Assembly (NCBI GenBank): GCA_964451985.1
Contig: CAYVKB010000013.1
Coordinates: 1-42,393, forward strand
Direction: 5' to 3'
DNA length: 42,393 nt
DNA from: GBS-DC sp964451985
Lineage (GTDB): Bacteria > Armatimonadota > Fimbriimonadia > Fimbriimonadales > GBS-DC
Positions 5,958-15,900 of the stretch are shown here, in pieces. A program made the position numbers and the translations under genes. The notes below the pieces were generated by a model. That model was not told the origin of the DNA and made no database searches. It worked only from the letters and a program-made list of their open reading frames with translations. Numbering within the stretch: the first letter of the stretch is position 1; every line of letters begins with the position of its first letter.

Positions 5958-8603
5958 ATGCCACGCCCGACGCTGGTGATTATCGACGGACACAGTCTAT
6001 TGTACCGAGGCTTTTACGCCACGCGCCCGCTGACCACCTCTGATGGACGCCCCACCAACGCCGTGTACGCCTTCACGAATATGCTGCTTTCCATGCTGGA
6101 GCAGTTCCAGCCCGACGCGATTGTAGCGGCGTTCGATGCGCCCGCGCCCACCTTTCGGCACGAGGCATTCACCGAATACAAGGCGCACCGCCGCGAGACG
6201 CCTGAAGAGTTCCGTCCGCAGGTGGAGATGACCCGTCGCCTGCTGGAAGCAATAGGCGCTGCCACCATCAGCGAGGAGGGCTTCGAGGCGGACGACCTGG
6301 TAGGCGCGCTTGCCCGCTACGCCGTCGAACACGGCTACGATGTGCTGATTTTCACGGGCGACCGTGACCAGTTGCAACTCATTAATGATCACGTGCGCGT
6401 GTTTGCCCCCATTCGCGGCGTGTCGGAACTGCAGGTGTTCGACGCCGACGCCGTACAACAGAAGTATGGGCTGACTCCCGCACAGATTGTGGATTTCAAA
6501 GCCCTCTGTGGCGACCCGTCGGACAATATTCCCGGCGTACCAGGCGTGGGCGAGAAGACCGCCGTCAAACTGCTGCAGCAGTTCGGCAGTGTGGAGAACC
6601 TACTGGCGAACTTGGAACAGGTGGAGAGCGATAAGCTGCGCGAGTCGCTGCGGGCGCACACCGAGCAGATACGCCAAAGCCGCATGCTGGCGACGATTCT
6701 GGACAACACACCCCTACATATAAGCGAGATTCCACATCTCGAACTCACCCCCGAGCGCATTCAGGCGTTGCATCGCGTACTGGAGGAGTACGAGTTCCGC
6801 TCGATACTGAAACGACTGCCCAAACTGATTGAACGCTACCGTGCGGGGACAACGCTGACGCCCGTGCAGTCGGTGTATGAGACGCTGATGCCTGAGGTCG
6901 TGCGCAACCCCGACGAGGCGACTCTGACACGCTCACTGGAGGGCAGCGCACCTGTGAGCGTGCGACTGCTGGGGCAACTGAACCGCCTGCGCGACGCGAG
7001 CGTGCAGGGCGCAGCCATCGCCGTTGCGCCTCACCGCGCCGTGTGGCTGGATTTGGAAGGCAGTCTGTTCGTGCCTGAGCCGCTGCTGCGCTTGCTGAGC
7101 GACTCGCATCGCACACGCATCGCGTGGGATCTCAAAACCGAGTGCCTGATGTTACATGGTGCAGGTATCGTGGCGACGCCAGCGCAGTTCGACGCACTGT
7201 TAGCCGCCTACCTGTGGCAACCGAGTCGTTCCACCTACGCACTGGACTGGCTGAGCGAGGATTTGCTAAGCCTGCGCCTGCCCGACGACGAGAGCCTGCG
7301 CCCCGCTGCCGAAGCCTGCGCACTGCTCCAACTGCAGCCCCTCTTGCGCGAGATTTTAGAGCGTGAGGAGACCCTTAGCGTGCTGGAACAGATTGAAATC
7401 CCCCTCGCACCCATCTTAGCTGAAATGGAGTGGCACGGCGTGCGCCTCGACGCGCCCTACCTGCAAGAACTCTCGGCGCGGCTGGAGGTCGAAATCAACG
7501 CCGTCGCGCAGGACATCTACACCCTCGCGGGCGAGGAGTTCAACGTCGGCTCGCCCAAGCAACTCGGCGCGATTCTGTTCGAAAAACTCGGCTTGCCCGT
7601 TATCAAAAAAACCAAGACAGGCTACTCCACCGACGCGGAGGTGCTGCAGACCCTCTCTGTCGAGCATCCCATCGCTGCGCTGATTGTGAAGCATCGCGAG
7701 CTGAGCAAACTGCGTTCGACCTACGCCGAAGCGTTGCCGAAACTCATCAACCCGCTCACGGGGCGTATCCACACTAAGCTAAACCAGACCGTAACAGCGA
7801 CGGGCAGACTCTCCAGCAGCGAGCCGAATCTGCAGAACATCCCGATTCGCACCGAAATCGGGCGAGAGATTCGACGCGCCTTCATCGCCGACCCAAACTA
7901 CCTGCTGCTGTCGTTGGACTACTCGCAGATTGAGCTGCGCATTCTGGCACATATGTCGGGCGACCCGATGCTACTGCAGGCGTTCGAACTCGGCGAGGAC
8001 ATCCACACCGCGACGGCGTCGATCCTGTTTGGCTTGCCCCCTGAGCAAGTCGACAAAGAGTTACGCCGCCGCGCCAAAACCGTGAACTATGCCGTGCTGT
8101 ATGGCATGAGCGACTACGGGCTGTCGCAGGAGCTGGGCATCGGCGTCGGCGAGGCGAAACAGATTATCGATCAATACTTCCAGCGGTTCCCGCAAATCAA
8201 AGCTTTCACGCAAAGCATCTTGGAGGAGGCGCGCGCGAAGGGCTACGTGCGCACGCTGCTGGGGCGCAAACGCTATATGCCCGAACTGCACAGCGCGAAC
8301 CGCAACGAACGCCTCGCCGCTGAGCGCGCCGCGATTAATATGCCGTTTCAAGGCACAGCGGCGGACATCATCAAGCTCGCAATGATTCGTGTGCGTCGTC
8401 GTCTACCCGAAATGGAGCCGAAAGCGCGTATGCTGCTGCAAGTTCACGACGAACTGCTGCTGGAGTCGCCCGATTCGCACGAGCAGGTCGCCGAAGTTGC
8501 CCGCGCTGTCCGCGCTGAGATGGAGCAAGCCTACCCTCTGCGCGTGCCGCTGACTGTGGAAGCCAAAGTGGGGCTGAACTGGCGGGATATGGAGGGGGTG
8601 TGA
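5958..8603 (+). CDS. polA: DNA polymerase I
   Basis: It fills gaps and removes RNA primers during replication and repair. The 881-aa protein has three regions. The N-terminal 5' nuclease (about 1-290) includes IIDGHSLLYRGF, FEADDLVGALA, FTGDRDQLQL and GDPSDNIPGVPGVGEKTA. The middle 3'-5' exonuclease-like region (about 310-480) lacks the usual DxE of Exo I, which suggests it does not proofread. The polymerase domain has motif A DYSQIELR, motif B RRRAKTVNYAVLYGMS and motif C VHDE. The ATG at 5958 gives the normal MPRPTLVIIDGHSLLYR start; upstream codons in frame run through the divergent gene. Next come the CPBP protease and nagA. Confidence 0.96.
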   Translation: MPRPTLVIIDGHSLLYRGFYATRPLTTSDGRPTNAVYAFTNMLLSMLEQFQPDAIVAAFDAPAPTFRHEAFTEYKAHRRETPEEFRPQVEMTRRLLEAIGAATISEEGFEADDLVGALARYAVEHGYDVLIFTGDRDQLQLINDHVRVFAPIRGVSELQVFDADAVQQKYGLTPAQIVDFKALCGDPSDNIPGVPGVGEKTAVKLLQQFGSVENLLANLEQVESDKLRESLRAHTEQIRQSRMLATILDNTPLHISEIPHLELTPERIQALHRVLEEYEFRSILKRLPKLIERYRAGTTLTPVQSVYETLMPEVVRNPDEATLTRSLEGSAPVSVRLLGQLNRLRDASVQGAAIAVAPHRAVWLDLEGSLFVPEPLLRLLSDSHRTRIAWDLKTECLMLHGAGIVATPAQFDALLAAYLWQPSRSTYALDWLSEDLLSLRLPDDESLRPAAEACALLQLQPLLREILEREETLSVLEQIEIPLAPILAEMEWHGVRLDAPYLQELSARLEVEINAVAQDIYTLAGEEFNVGSPKQLGAILFEKLGLPVIKKTKTGYSTDAEVLQTLSVEHPIAALIVKHRELSKLRSTYAEALPKLINPLTGRIHTKLNQTVTATGRLSSSEPNLQNIPIRTEIGREIRRAFIADPNYLLLSLDYSQIELRILAHMSGDPMLLQAFELGEDIHTATASILFGLPPEQVDKELRRRAKTVNYAVLYGMSDYGLSQELGIGVGEAKQIIDQYFQRFPQIKAFTQSILEEARAKGYVRTLLGRKRYMPELHSANRNERLAAERAAINMPFQGTAADIIKLAMIRVRRRLPEMEPKARMLLQVHDELLLESPDSHEQVAEVARAVRAEMEQAYPLRVPLTVEAKVGLNWRDMEGV

Positions 8604-8680
8604 GGCATGGGTGGCTTGGTTAAGCAAATTAATGAACTTTTCTACTGTCAAACTGGTGTTGTGGCTGATTCTTTCCATAT

Positions 8681-8688
8681 GGTATAAT
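8681..8688 (+). promoter_or_regulatory. Putative -10 promoter, GGTATAAT, for the CPBP protease gene
   Basis: Perfect GGTATAAT. The expected transcription start near 8695 leaves a short leader carrying AGGAGGG at 8700-8706, which positions translation near 8711. Confidence 0.6.
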
Positions 8689-8746
8689 CGCCGCAAAGCA
8701 GGAGGGAGCCATTACCACGCACGCCAAACGCTCGGAATGGGAGGTC

Positions 8747-9403
8747 GTGATTTTAGGGACGCTGGTGGTGGCGTTCCTGTTGGCGTATTACATTCAGCCC
8801 TATTCTATTGAATCGCTGCGCTGGCTGGGCGTTAGGCGCGAGAACCCCACCTTGCGCGATTGGAATGAGTATATTTTGGTCAGTTCGATGGCGCTACTGT
8901 GGCTGCCCGTGTTAGTTCTGGCATTTTTCGGTAAGGGTGAGCTGGGACAGTACGGCTTGGCGCGTGGCGACGGCAAACTCGGCGCATTGTACGCTCTATT
9001 AATGTATCTGGGGATGCTGCCGCTGGTCTATTTCGTGGCACAGCGACCCGACTTCCAGCAGTACTATCCTCTCGATAAGCGCACGCTGACCGACCCAGTG
9101 TACGCTGTCTACTTCCAGCTGGCGTATGGCTACTATCTGTTTTGCTGGGAGTTTTTCTTTCGCGGGTTCTTGACTTTCGGGCTGTACCGCTGGATGGGCT
9201 GGTGGGGCATCGGGCTGCAAGCAGGCGCGTTCGCGCTGCTGCACTACGGCAAGCCTGTGCCAGAGGTAATCGGCTCCTTCTTCGCCGCGCTGATTCTCAG
9301 CTGGGTCGCACTACGTGTGAAGTCGTTCCTCCCGTGTTTCTGGGCACACTGGGCAGTGCAGATGACGCTGGAAGGGATGATGATTTTCAGACACAGTGAG
9401 TGA
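8747..9403 (+). CDS. CPBP-family intramembrane metalloprotease
   Basis: A polytopic membrane protein of 218 aa from the GTG at 8747, with the CPBP (CAAX protease/bacteriocin-processing) motifs: WEFFFRG with E135 and R139 (the first Glu of EExxxR is Trp), FALLH with H166, and FWAHWAVQ with H201. Substrates are unknown. The start is uncertain. GTG 8747 has a GGGAGG only 2 nt away, whereas the strong AGGAGGG at 8700-8706 sits 4 nt before an in-frame ATT at 8711. Starting there would add TTHAKRSEWEV, a typical basic cytoplasmic N-tail ahead of the first membrane segment. The gene has its own promoter. Confidence 0.85.
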   Translation: MILGTLVVAFLLAYYIQPYSIESLRWLGVRRENPTLRDWNEYILVSSMALLWLPVLVLAFFGKGELGQYGLARGDGKLGALYALLMYLGMLPLVYFVAQRPDFQQYYPLDKRTLTDPVYAVYFQLAYGYYLFCWEFFFRGFLTFGLYRWMGWWGIGLQAGAFALLHYGKPVPEVIGSFFAALILSWVALRVKSFLPCFWAHWAVQMTLEGMMIFRHSE

Positions 9404-9411
9404 GGTACACT
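9404..9411 (+). promoter_or_regulatory. Putative -10 promoter, GGTACACT, for nagA
   Basis: Directly follows the stop of the CPBP gene and ends 9 nt before the nagA ATG. There is no Shine-Dalgarno, so a leaderless or near-leaderless mRNA is likely. Confidence 0.4.
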
Positions 9412-9420
9412 TAATCCCGC

Positions 9421-10623
9421 ATGGCGTTTCGGATTTACTGTGGCGCACTGGTAACCGATGGACAACGCTACAGCCATCGCGCGCTGGTGGTGGACAAAGG
9501 ACAGATTGTCGCGTGGGAGCTATATGAACCGGCTCAAACGACGCGCATCGCTTCGCCCGATGTGGACGCGCGCGACTACATCGCCATGCCAGGCATGATT
9601 GACCTCCATATTCACGGTGGGTTCGGGCGCGATATGATGGAGGGAACCCCCGAAGCCATTCAGACGATTGCTCATCGCTTAGCAGCGCACGGTGTCACGG
9701 CGTTTTTAGTGACCCCGCTGACCGCGCCGTGGGGCGCCATTCGTGCATGCCTCCGCGCGGCACGGGAACTGCGCACCGAAGGCTCTATCGGCGCGCGCGT
9801 GCTGGGATGCCACTTGGAAGGACCGTTTATCAACCCCAAACGTGCAGGAGCGCAGCCGCCTGAATACATTCGCCCGCCCAGTATCCAGGAACTGGAGAGT
9901 GAGCTGGGTGATTTAATTGATGAGCTGCGCATTGTAACTCTCGCGCCTGAACTGGACGGCGGACTGGAACTGACCCAGTATCTGGCGGAGGAGGGGATTA
10001 TCGTGTCCATCGGGCATACCGACGCGACCTACGAGCAAGTGCAACGCGCGGTGGAGCGCGGAGCACGCCACATCACGCACACCTTCAACGCCATGCGCCC
10101 GTTCCAACACCGAGACCCCGGCACTGCAGGCGCGGCGATGACGATGCCCGAACTAACTGCCGAAATCATCTGGGACAATATCCACACACACCCCGCTGCT
10201 GCACAACTGCTGGTGCAGGCAAAGGGTTACGGGCGCGTGATTTGCGTCTCCGACGCCACCACTGGCTTGGGCATGCCCGACGACTACGAGTTCGAACTCT
10301 GGGGTCATCGCGCCGTTGTGCGAGAAGGAGCGGCGCGGATGCTTGGAACAGGTGGGCTGGCAGGCAGCGCAATCGCGATGGACACCTGCTTGAAACACTG
10401 CGCCGAAACATTCAGCCTCGAGGTCGCCTCGATGCTGTGCGCGGCGAACCCTGCCCGCGCGCTGGGCTACGAAGGCGAACTCGGAACCCTGCGTCCGGGC
10501 GCACAAGCGGACGTCATCCTGTGGAATCCCCACACTTACCGTGTGGAGCAGACCTACATCGCGGGCGATTTACACAATCACAATTTAGAAACGGCAGGAA
10601 TCCTATCGCCTGCCGCGAATTAA
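9421..10623 (+). CDS. nagA: N-acetylglucosamine-6-phosphate deacetylase
   Basis: It removes acetate from GlcNAc-6-P to give glucosamine-6-P (amino-sugar and cell-wall recycling). The 400-aa amidohydrolase has the metal/active-site series DLHIHGG at 61-67, HLEGPF with E133, GHTDAT with H199, HTFNAMRPFQHRDPG with H220, and the catalytic aspartate in CVSDATTG at D278. The length is typical for NagA. No nagB or transporter genes adjoin it, so it may have only a housekeeping role. The start follows a -10-like element closely. The S1 gene follows 33 nt downstream. Confidence 0.95.
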   Translation: MAFRIYCGALVTDGQRYSHRALVVDKGQIVAWELYEPAQTTRIASPDVDARDYIAMPGMIDLHIHGGFGRDMMEGTPEAIQTIAHRLAAHGVTAFLVTPLTAPWGAIRACLRAARELRTEGSIGARVLGCHLEGPFINPKRAGAQPPEYIRPPSIQELESELGDLIDELRIVTLAPELDGGLELTQYLAEEGIIVSIGHTDATYEQVQRAVERGARHITHTFNAMRPFQHRDPGTAGAAMTMPELTAEIIWDNIHTHPAAAQLLVQAKGYGRVICVSDATTGLGMPDDYEFELWGHRAVVREGAARMLGTGGLAGSAIAMDTCLKHCAETFSLEVASMLCAANPARALGYEGELGTLRPGAQADVILWNPHTYRVEQTYIAGDLHNHNLETAGILSPAAN

Positions 10624-10656
10624 ACAACATCGTAGCCTGAAGGAGGAGCGTGAACC

Positions 10657-12231
10657 ATGTGGAACGATGAGCAGACCCGTGAGAACCCGACCGACGAGAC
10701 GACACCGATGACCGAGACGACGCCGGAAGCCACGACCAGCGTATCGAACCCTGAGCCGACGGCGGAGATCGAAAGCGCGTCGGAACCGATTGTCGCCGAG
10801 TCGAACGATGCTTTAGCTACCGACTCTACAGCGGAGCCTGTTGCAGAGACCGCGTCCACAGAGTCAGCGGCTGCTTCACCTGATGAAGTACCTGCGGAAA
10901 CCATCGCGCCTGCGGATACGCCCAGCCCCGCAGCGGCGATGGCAACTGAAGTACAATCCGCAGCCGAAGAGCCGATCAGCATGGACGAAGCCATCGAGCA
11001 GAGCTTCCCCTCGTTTGAACCCGGCGAGGTGATTCAAGCGACTGTGGTGCAGGTCGACCGCGAAGCCGCACTCGTAAATGTCGGTACAAAGACCGAAGTC
11101 AAAATCCCCAAAGAGGAGCTGGGCACAGGCAAAATCGAGTCGGCGGAGGAAGTAGTGCGCGTAGGCGATACCATCGATGTGAAGGTGGTGCGCACGCGCG
11201 GCGAGGGCGGCGCGCCCGTGCTATCCAAACGCGAAGCCGATTTCGATAAGCTCTGGGACTCCATCTTGGAAGCGTACCACAACAAAGAGACGCTGGAAGC
11301 GATGGTGGAAGACGCTGTGAAAGGCGGTGTGGTGGTAAATATCGGCGTGCGTTGCTTCGTGCCTGCCAGCCAGATTGCCCGACGACTGCCCCCGAACCAG
11401 CTTGACCGATTGGTCGGCGAGGTGATTCCAATCAAGATTATCGATGTCGATGAAGAGAGGCGCAAGGTCGTCGCCTCGAACCGACTCGCCGAAGAAGAGC
11501 TGCGCAAGCAGCGCGAGGAGGAAGAGCGTCAGCGCCGCGAGCGCGTGTTCTCCTCGCTGAAAGTGGGACAGCGGTTCCAGGGCGTGGTGAAGCGGATTGC
11601 CTCCTACGGCGCGTTCGTGGACATCGGCGAGTACGAGGGACTGCTGCATATCAGCGAGATGTCGTGGGCGCGGGTGGAGAACCCCCGCGAGGTGCTGAAG
11701 GAAGGTGATGTGATTGAGGTGGTTGTCATCCGCCTCGAACCCGAACATGGGAAGGTCGCGCTTAGTCGCCGACAGGTGATGCCCGACCCGTGGCAGCTCG
11801 CAGCGCAACAGTATAAAGAGGGCGACGAAATCGAAGCCCCGATTACGCGCGTGGCGCGCACAGGTGCGTTCGCCCGAGTGATGGAAGGTGTAGAGGCGTT
11901 CCTACCCCTCTCAGAACTCTCCAGCAAGCGCGTCAAAAGCGCGGAGGAAGTGGTGCAGGTGGGCGAGACTGTCAAAGGGCGCATTATTGAGTTAGACCCG
12001 CGCCGCCGACGCATGGTCGTGAGCCTGCGCGCTCCTGAAGAGCAACGTGCGGTACAAGAGCATCGGCAGCGCACGGGCGGCAGCAAACCCAGCGGCTTCA
12101 CAATCGGTGAGCGGCTCTCGTCGCAACTGCAGCAACTGCGCACCGAAGCCGCCGAAACGAAAGCCCCCACCGACTCGACCGAGCCTGACGCGCCAGCAGC
12201 AGGAACTGAAACGGACGCCCCGAATGATTAA
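10657..12231 (+). CDS. rpsA: 30S ribosomal protein S1 (four S1 domains, acidic N-terminal extension)
   Basis: It binds mRNA on the 30S subunit to assist initiation. The 524-aa protein begins with about 115 residues of Glu/Thr/Ser/Ala-rich low complexity. Four S1 OB-fold domains then start near EVIQATVVQVD, AVKGGVVVNIGV, QRFQGVVKRIASYGAFVDIG and DEIEAPITRVARTGAF. A charged coil (EEELRKQREEEERQRRER) joins domains 2 and 3, and the tail is again low complexity. Four domains is typical outside Proteobacteria (six in E. coli). The ATG follows AGGAGGAG at 10641. The stop overlaps the coaE start by one base (TAATG). Confidence 0.92.
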   Translation: MWNDEQTRENPTDETTPMTETTPEATTSVSNPEPTAEIESASEPIVAESNDALATDSTAEPVAETASTESAAASPDEVPAETIAPADTPSPAAAMATEVQSAAEEPISMDEAIEQSFPSFEPGEVIQATVVQVDREAALVNVGTKTEVKIPKEELGTGKIESAEEVVRVGDTIDVKVVRTRGEGGAPVLSKREADFDKLWDSILEAYHNKETLEAMVEDAVKGGVVVNIGVRCFVPASQIARRLPPNQLDRLVGEVIPIKIIDVDEERRKVVASNRLAEEELRKQREEEERQRRERVFSSLKVGQRFQGVVKRIASYGAFVDIGEYEGLLHISEMSWARVENPREVLKEGDVIEVVVIRLEPEHGKVALSRRQVMPDPWQLAAQQYKEGDEIEAPITRVARTGAFARVMEGVEAFLPLSELSSKRVKSAEEVVQVGETVKGRIIELDPRRRRMVVSLRAPEEQRAVQEHRQRTGGSKPSGFTIGERLSSQLQQLRTEAAETKAPTDSTEPDAPAAGTETDAPND

Positions 12232-12854
12232 TGCAACGGATTGCCATCACGGGCGGCGTCGCCGAAGGCAAAACGACCATCCTGCGGATGTTCGAAACGC
12301 TGGGCGCAACCGCGCTTAGCAGTGATGCTTTGGTGGAGGCGCTCCTCCTTCCAGGGACGGAACTATGCAGACAGTTAATCAAGGAGTTTGGGCAGGCGAT
12401 AGTGGCGGCGGATGGAACACTGGCGCGCAGTGCGTTGGCGCAACTCGCGTTCACCGAGCCGCACATACGCCGTCGGCTGAACCAAATCATGCATCCCGCG
12501 GTTGTGCGCGCGTTGCACGAGCAGCTGGCGACTATTTCTTCCTCAACGCCGGTGATGGTGGAAGTGCCGCTACTCATCGAGGTCGCACTACAAGGCGAGT
12601 TCGACGGCGTAATTGTGGCTCAAGCGACGCCTGCCCTGCAAAAACAGCGCCTACTGGCGCGTGGCATCTCGCCCCAGCGGGCGCGTCAGATACTTCAAGC
12701 ACAACTGCCCACCCGCGCCAAAGTTGCCTTCGCCGACTGGGTCGTCCGTACCCATCGCACTCTCGAACAGGTCGAGGCGCAGGTACGGCGCATCTGGCAG
12801 GAGCTAACCGAATTGCGTGGGGTATACTCCCGAATGCAACGAAATCGAACTTGA
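12231..12854 (+). CDS. coaE: Dephospho-CoA kinase
   Basis: It phosphorylates dephospho-CoA at the 3' hydroxyl, the last step of CoA synthesis. The 207-aa P-loop kinase begins MQRIAITGGVAEGKTT (Walker A GGVAEGKT), followed by SSDALVEALLLPG, the IMHPAV motif, VEVPLLIEVAL in the LID/substrate region, and VAFADWVV near the end, where the family has a conserved I(x)N(x)G-like segment. The ATG overlaps the rpsA stop, so the two are translationally coupled. The promoter of the following large gene lies inside its 3' end. Confidence 0.93.
   Translation: MQRIAITGGVAEGKTTILRMFETLGATALSSDALVEALLLPGTELCRQLIKEFGQAIVAADGTLARSALAQLAFTEPHIRRRLNQIMHPAVVRALHEQLATISSSTPVMVEVPLLIEVALQGEFDGVIVAQATPALQKQRLLARGISPQRARQILQAQLPTRAKVAFADWVVRTHRTLEQVEAQVRRIWQELTELRGVYSRMQRNRT
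12821..12828 (+). promoter_or_regulatory. Putative -10 promoter, GGTATACT, for the exported-protein cluster
   Basis: GGTATACT preceded by further Gs, inside the 3' end of coaE and about 97 nt upstream of the GTG at 12925. It leaves a leader of about 90 nt ahead of GAGGAGG at 12908-12914. Confidence 0.45.
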
Positions 12855-12924
12855 AGCGTCCAAATGGGGCAGGAGTAATTCTGCTCTTGTGGAATCGAGC
12901 AACGGAAGAGGAGGTTCGAACGCA

Positions 12925-15900
12925 GTGATACGACGATGGCAGCTACTTTTGGCGGGGCTTTTGCTGACATTGGCAGGTCACGCGCAGAGCGGAACTGGCG
13001 GGACGAACAATCCGTACCAAGACCGTCCCAGCCGTTACATTTTGCCTAACGCGCGTCCGCAGGCGATACCGCCCCAGAACTATAAGGTTGCGCCCTCGCG
13101 CGCGCCCCAGACCACCCAAGCCCGTTGGCGTAAAAACGGGCTGTTCGACCCGCAGCAGTTCCATCAGCAGCTGCAGCAGCGTCAACAGCGCACACGTGCG
13201 CCCCGCTGGGATCGAGACATCACCAACGCCGCGCCCGATGAAATTCACCCGATTTACAACCCCGGTGCGACGAAGATGTTCTTCGCCAGCAACGCCGGTG
13301 GTGTGGGGCCCGACGGACGGCTGGTCAACCCTACACCGCGCTACCGCATCTGGCGCGGTGACTTGGACGAGGGATCGCAGCTCTATCTAAGCAATCTGAC
13401 CAACCTCGTCGCCGTCACGGGCGACACGCCGGACGAGCAGTTCGGCAGTCAAATTCACCCCAGCATCAACACTGCGGCGAACCTGATTGCCTACGCCAAC
13501 CGCAGCGCGGCGGGCAGCTACAACATCGTCGTGCGAAACCTCTCAACCGGGCAGCGCCTCGTGCTGACCTCTGATAACAACGGCGTCACGCAGAACCTCC
13601 GACCGACGCTAAGTCCCGGTGGCAACCTCGTGATTTTCTCCTCCAACCGCCTGCAATCAGGGGAGACCGAAGCCGACCGACGCTACCGACTCTATGTCGC
13701 GCGTGCGGACGGACGCCCGTTTGAAGATGGAACCTTCTTCCGCCGTATCACATTCCCTGCGGCGGGCGAACACGATGTGGAACCTGCATGGTCGCCCGAC
13801 GGCAATCGCGTGGCGTTCGCTCGCATCGCCGCCGACGGCAGCAGCTATATCTACATACTCGATTTCAATACCTTAGTCGTTTCCCAGTGGACAAATTTTG
13901 TCGATATCAACAGCAACAGACCGCGCGACCGTCAGCCTGCTTGGACGCGCATCGGAACGACTCCTGTCCTTGTTTTCGCTTCTACACGCAAGTCCGGCTC
14001 GCCGCACCAGATAGGCGAACCCGCCGATCGCGTAGATGTGACGAATAATATCTACGATATTTACCGTGTGAACGCGGAGCTGCCAGAGCCGCTGGGCGGT
14101 CCGGTGATTGCGCTCACGGCAGACCCCAGCACGGCGGCGCAGGCGCGCCCCGATGTGCCAGGCGTTACCTTCTTCACGCCCGCCGCTGGTGCGAAGTATC
14201 CTACAGGCGCAATCGCCGAACGCAACCGCGTCGCCTATCACTCCACGCGCACCCAAGGCGCGGAATCGCCCGGTCCGGGCATCCACGACCTCTGGGAGAC
14301 GCTGGTGTTCGACCAGACACCCCCGATAGTGGACATTCTGCCTATCGTTAGCCCCAAAGAGGCGTTTCCGGGCGACACCGTTACGATTAAGGTACGCGCC
14401 GTTGACCTGCAGAGCGGTATCGACTTCGTGCGCGTGCAGTTTAAAGACCCCGATAGCGCAGAGCAAGACGCGGAAGGTTTGGAGCATCGCCTCTACCAAC
14501 TGTTCCAGTTCGATATCTTCTTCCCGAACCGCATTCTGGTGGGGCAGGGGCAAGCGTATGTACCTCTGTTCGTTGAGGTGGGGCAACAGGCTATTCATCC
14601 CCAGACCTACGAATATAAGGAGCCTTACAGCCTTGTGCGTCTGGGCTTCAACGGTAGCCTGGATGACACCCTACAACTGCAACCCGAGTTGGATGACAAC
14701 GGGGACCCCACCGATTGGTTCGTGGCGCAGTGGCGCACACCTGACGTCCCCAGCGACTTCTATCTGGACGTGATTGTGCGCGACAACGCGGGCAACGAAT
14801 TCATCTACGACAACATCTCCGGCTTCACCACTCAGCAGTTCACGGGTTCGAACAACATCCTGCTGGTGTCGGACTACATGGGCGGTCAGATTTTTGTGCA
14901 GAACCGCGTGGACGCCATCGGCAACTCCATCACGCGCCCGACATGGCAGCCCGTTGAGAGCTACTGGACCGATAACCCGACGGGCAAGCCTCCGTTCGAC
15001 CTGACCGATCCGCCCAGTGGCGACCCGCTGATTATTCACGGCGACGGTGCAATCCCGCATCCGAACCTGCCGCCGGGCTTCTTCCTACGCTCCGACACGC
15101 TGGGGCAGAACACTACCTACGGCAACTTGTATAATATCTGGCGCGTGCAGTGCCGCAATCCGATTACTCCTTCCGTGCTGGCGGGCTACCAGCCGCGCTT
15201 CGAGCGCGAGCCGACCGACCTTACCGGCGGTTCCCGTCAAAAACTGCACGCCACCCGCATGGTCATTTGGGCAAGCCCCTATACAGGCAACGTTTGGGCA
15301 GGACCTGGACATATTCTTGACCCCGAAGTGCAGACCTTGCTGCGTAGCTACTTGCAGAACAGCGGACGCATGCTTTTCAGCGGTCAAGATATCGCATGGG
15401 CATTGAGTCTGCGCGGCACCGTGGCGAACCAATTTATGAACGACATTCTGCGCGTGTCGTTCGACAGCGATACCGCTGACGATGTGTTCCTCATCCCCTA
15501 CCGCGGGCTGCGCCACATCCTTCAGGGCGAGCCTGCGCCTGGAGGGGAAGACCCGAACCCCATCGCGAATAACCCGGGCGGAATCGGCATCTGGATACGC
15601 TTCGAGGGCAACTCGATTCAGCCTGATGAGCCGTCGGAACTCCGCCTGTCGCACCCAGCAGGATATTTGGTGTTGCCGGACTTCGATACCTTTGATGTGA
15701 TTGTGCCCGTCGGGGCAGGCAGCGGTCCGCTTTATACCGACGCAGCTTGGAACCAGGTGTGGCTGGATACCGTGACAGTAAACCAGAACGCTCGGATAGC
15801 GTATCGCTACACGCAACCGCGCGTCAATCAGGGCACGCTGCTGGGTACATCCAACCACGCCGGCTCCTACTATGCGGATTCGGCAACCCGCTCGAAAGTG

